A DNA stretch of 5,260 nt, from assembly GCA_009885185.1 (NCBI GenBank), contig VFLF01000123.1:1-5260 (forward strand), written 5' to 3'. Below, piece after piece: positions 4,067 through 5,260 of this stretch; position 1 is the stretch's first letter, and every line of letters begins with the position of its first letter. Source of the stretch: Nitrosomonadales bacterium (GTDB lineage: Bacteria; Pseudomonadota; Gammaproteobacteria; Burkholderiales; SG8-41). A program made the translations under genes and the position numbers. Below the pieces are notes generated by a model. The model made no database searches, was not told the origin of the DNA, and saw nothing but the letters and a program-made list of their open reading frames with translations.

Positions 4067-5260
4067 TCACGCTGCGCCCCGCATCAATTTATCCCACTGT
4101 ATCCAAAACTCGCGCAGGTGCCGTTCGTCCGTATTCAATTGCTCCCCTTCCTTCGCCATGCCGCGCGTCATCACCGACCACGGGATTTCTCGATAGCTGG
4201 CCATGCCCGCCTGCACCGACTCCAGCGCTTCGATGTCGTCCGGCGTGGCGAAGCCGCCGGGGCCGTAGAAGGTCAAAAAGCTGTCGAGGCGAATCGCGCG
4301 CGCGGTGGGGGTTTCTTCCTTCGGCCCCAGCGCGCAGGCGCGCACCACCATGTTGTCCGCGGCGCGCGGCTCGAAATAACGCACGGTCACCGACGAGCCG
4401 TCGTTTAACACCAGGTTGGGAAACACCAGCAGATTGCGGTTGGTATCGGCCACGCGCGCGGCGCGCGCTTCGCCCAGGCGCGCCACCAGTTCGGCGCGGA
4501 TGCGTTCGATTTCCGGTTTTGCCGCCTCGCCGTAAATCGGTATCCAGCGCGCCACGGGGCGACCGCGAAAATTCACGTTGTCGATCACCGCATGGCCGTT
4601 GCCGAGCACGCGGCCCACGCCGTGCGCGGGCAGCAGGTGGCCCTTTTCCGGACGCTTCATGTCAACGCCGGAATTTTTCAGGTAATCGAGCCACGTCGAA
4701 TGCGTCGCCGGCAGGTGGTAATCGTCGAAGCTGTTTTCGGCCAATAGCTTCCAGTTGGCGCGTATGTCGTATTCCTGCGCACCGGGGATCACTTCCATTT
4801 CACCCGACGGCGATTGATCGATGATAAGATCGATGTATTCCTTGGCACCCGCTAGGTAATCGTCCAGCGCCATCGCGCCCGCATCGAAATTCAGAAACAC
4901 AAAGCCGCGATAACTGGCGACCTTCGGCGGCTCTTTCAGCGCGAATTCGGCGCGATTAAAGTTCGGCGGATACGCGCTCTGGCCGGGCAAGGCATACAGT
5001 GCGCCGTCACGGCCATAGGTCCAGCCGTGATAAAAACAGGTGAAATGCTTGGCGTTGCCCTCCGGCTCGCGGCACACCAACGAGCCACGATGACGGCAGG
5101 TGTTGAGATACACCCGCACCTCGTTTTTGCTGTCGCGGCAAAAAATCAGCGGCCTGCCGCAGACCGTGCGCGTTCTAAAGTCACCCGGCGCGCGTACTTC
5201 AGATTCGTGGCCGACGTATATCCAGCACGTATCAAAAATGCGGCGGCGTTCGAGTTCGAG
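4067..5260 (-). CDS. Aromatic-ring-hydroxylating dioxygenase, alpha (large) subunit, N-terminus beyond the right edge
   Basis: The frame is open from the right edge (5260) to a TGA at 4067-4069: 397 visible residues, with perhaps 20-40 missing. The first residues, LELERRRIFDTCWIYVGHE, are a typical alpha-subunit N-terminal region, so the GTG at 5119 is internal. The Rieske [2Fe-2S] ligands are present: C-x-H in NTCRHRG (about 5098-5090) and C-x-x-H in FTCFYHGW (about 5038-5027). The catalytic domain has ENSFDDYHLPATH (about 4738-4698), with the bridging Asp and two iron-ligand His residues, and ATPDD (about 4249-4235) supplying the third, carboxylate ligand. All cofactor residues are intact. 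The complex adds both atoms of O2 to an aromatic ring using electrons from a reductase not seen here. It is encoded upstream of the beta subunit, probably in the same transcript. The substrate class (benzoate-, phthalate- or phenylpropionate-like) cannot be fixed from motifs. Confidence 0.95.
   Translation of the reverse strand, partial: LELERRRIFDTCWIYVGHESEVRAPGDFRTRTVCGRPLIFCRDSKNEVRVYLNTCRHRGSLVCREPEGNAKHFTCFYHGWTYGRDGALYALPGQSAYPPNFNRAEFALKEPPKVASYRGFVFLNFDAGAMALDDYLAGAKEYIDLIIDQSPSGEMEVIPGAQEYDIRANWKLLAENSFDDYHLPATHSTWLDYLKNSGVDMKRPEKGHLLPAHGVGRVLGNGHAVIDNVNFRGRPVARWIPIYGEAAKPEIERIRAELVARLGEARAARVADTNRNLLVFPNLVLNDGSSVTVRYFEPRAADNMVVRACALGPKEETPTARAIRLDSFLTFYGPGGFATPDDIEALESVQAGMASYREIPWSVMTRGMAKEGEQLNTDERHLREFWIQWDKLMRGAA

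Noticed and set aside
3961..4824. Long + strand open frame opposite the alpha subunit
   Set aside because: Its translation is Arg/Pro/Ser-rich low-complexity with no domain, it starts within the palindromic element, and the opposite strand encodes an alpha subunit with every cofactor ligand. It is a GC-driven shadow.

Overview
The window looks like a GC-rich proteobacterial chromosome, most likely a betaproteobacterium of the Burkholderiales or a related group. This is inferred from gene content: an orphan Bug-type periplasmic solute receptor, a Rieske ring-hydroxylating oxygenase, an ACMSD-like amidohydrolase and a class II aldolase. Such sets are typical of aromatic-acid catabolic islands in that group. 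Several REP-type palindromes between genes fit this. No RNA genes, CRISPR arrays, insertion sequences or integrases were seen.

Layout. On the + strand: the C-terminal end of a zinc-type medium-chain dehydrogenase (1-365); a Bug/TctC-like solute-binding protein (362-1336) whose GTG start overlaps the dehydrogenase stop; a 60-bp AT-rich gap; an amidohydrolase-2/ACMSD-like protein (1397-2494); a 75-bp gap with a GTAG-headed palindrome; and a class II aldolase/adducin-family protein with a signal peptide (2570-3391). On the - strand, pointing towards these: the Rieske oxygenase alpha subunit (5260-4067, N-terminus beyond the right edge) and its beta subunit (3927-3436). The two blocks converge on a palindromic terminator at about 3412-3439. 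Alpha and beta are separated by 139 bp that hold a 105-bp paired palindromic element (3945-4049).

How the genes may work together (inference). The receptor would capture an organic, probably aromatic, acid in the periplasm. The two-subunit oxygenase would dihydroxylate the ring. The dehydrogenase could oxidise a diol or alcohol intermediate. The amidohydrolase and the class II aldolase homologue are both from superfamilies that include non-oxidative decarboxylases of aromatic or ring-cleavage acids. The set resembles a phthalate-type route (dioxygenase, dehydrogenase, class II aldolase-type decarboxylase), but the substrate cannot be read from the sequence, and the export signal on the aldolase conflicts with a simple cytoplasmic pathway. 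No oxygenase reductase or ferredoxin and no regulator lies inside the window.

The points most worth a second look are the REP/BIME-like palindromes placed at gene ends and between the oxygenase subunits, the signal peptide on an otherwise intact class II aldolase, and the loss of the first metal-ligand histidine in the amidohydrolase.
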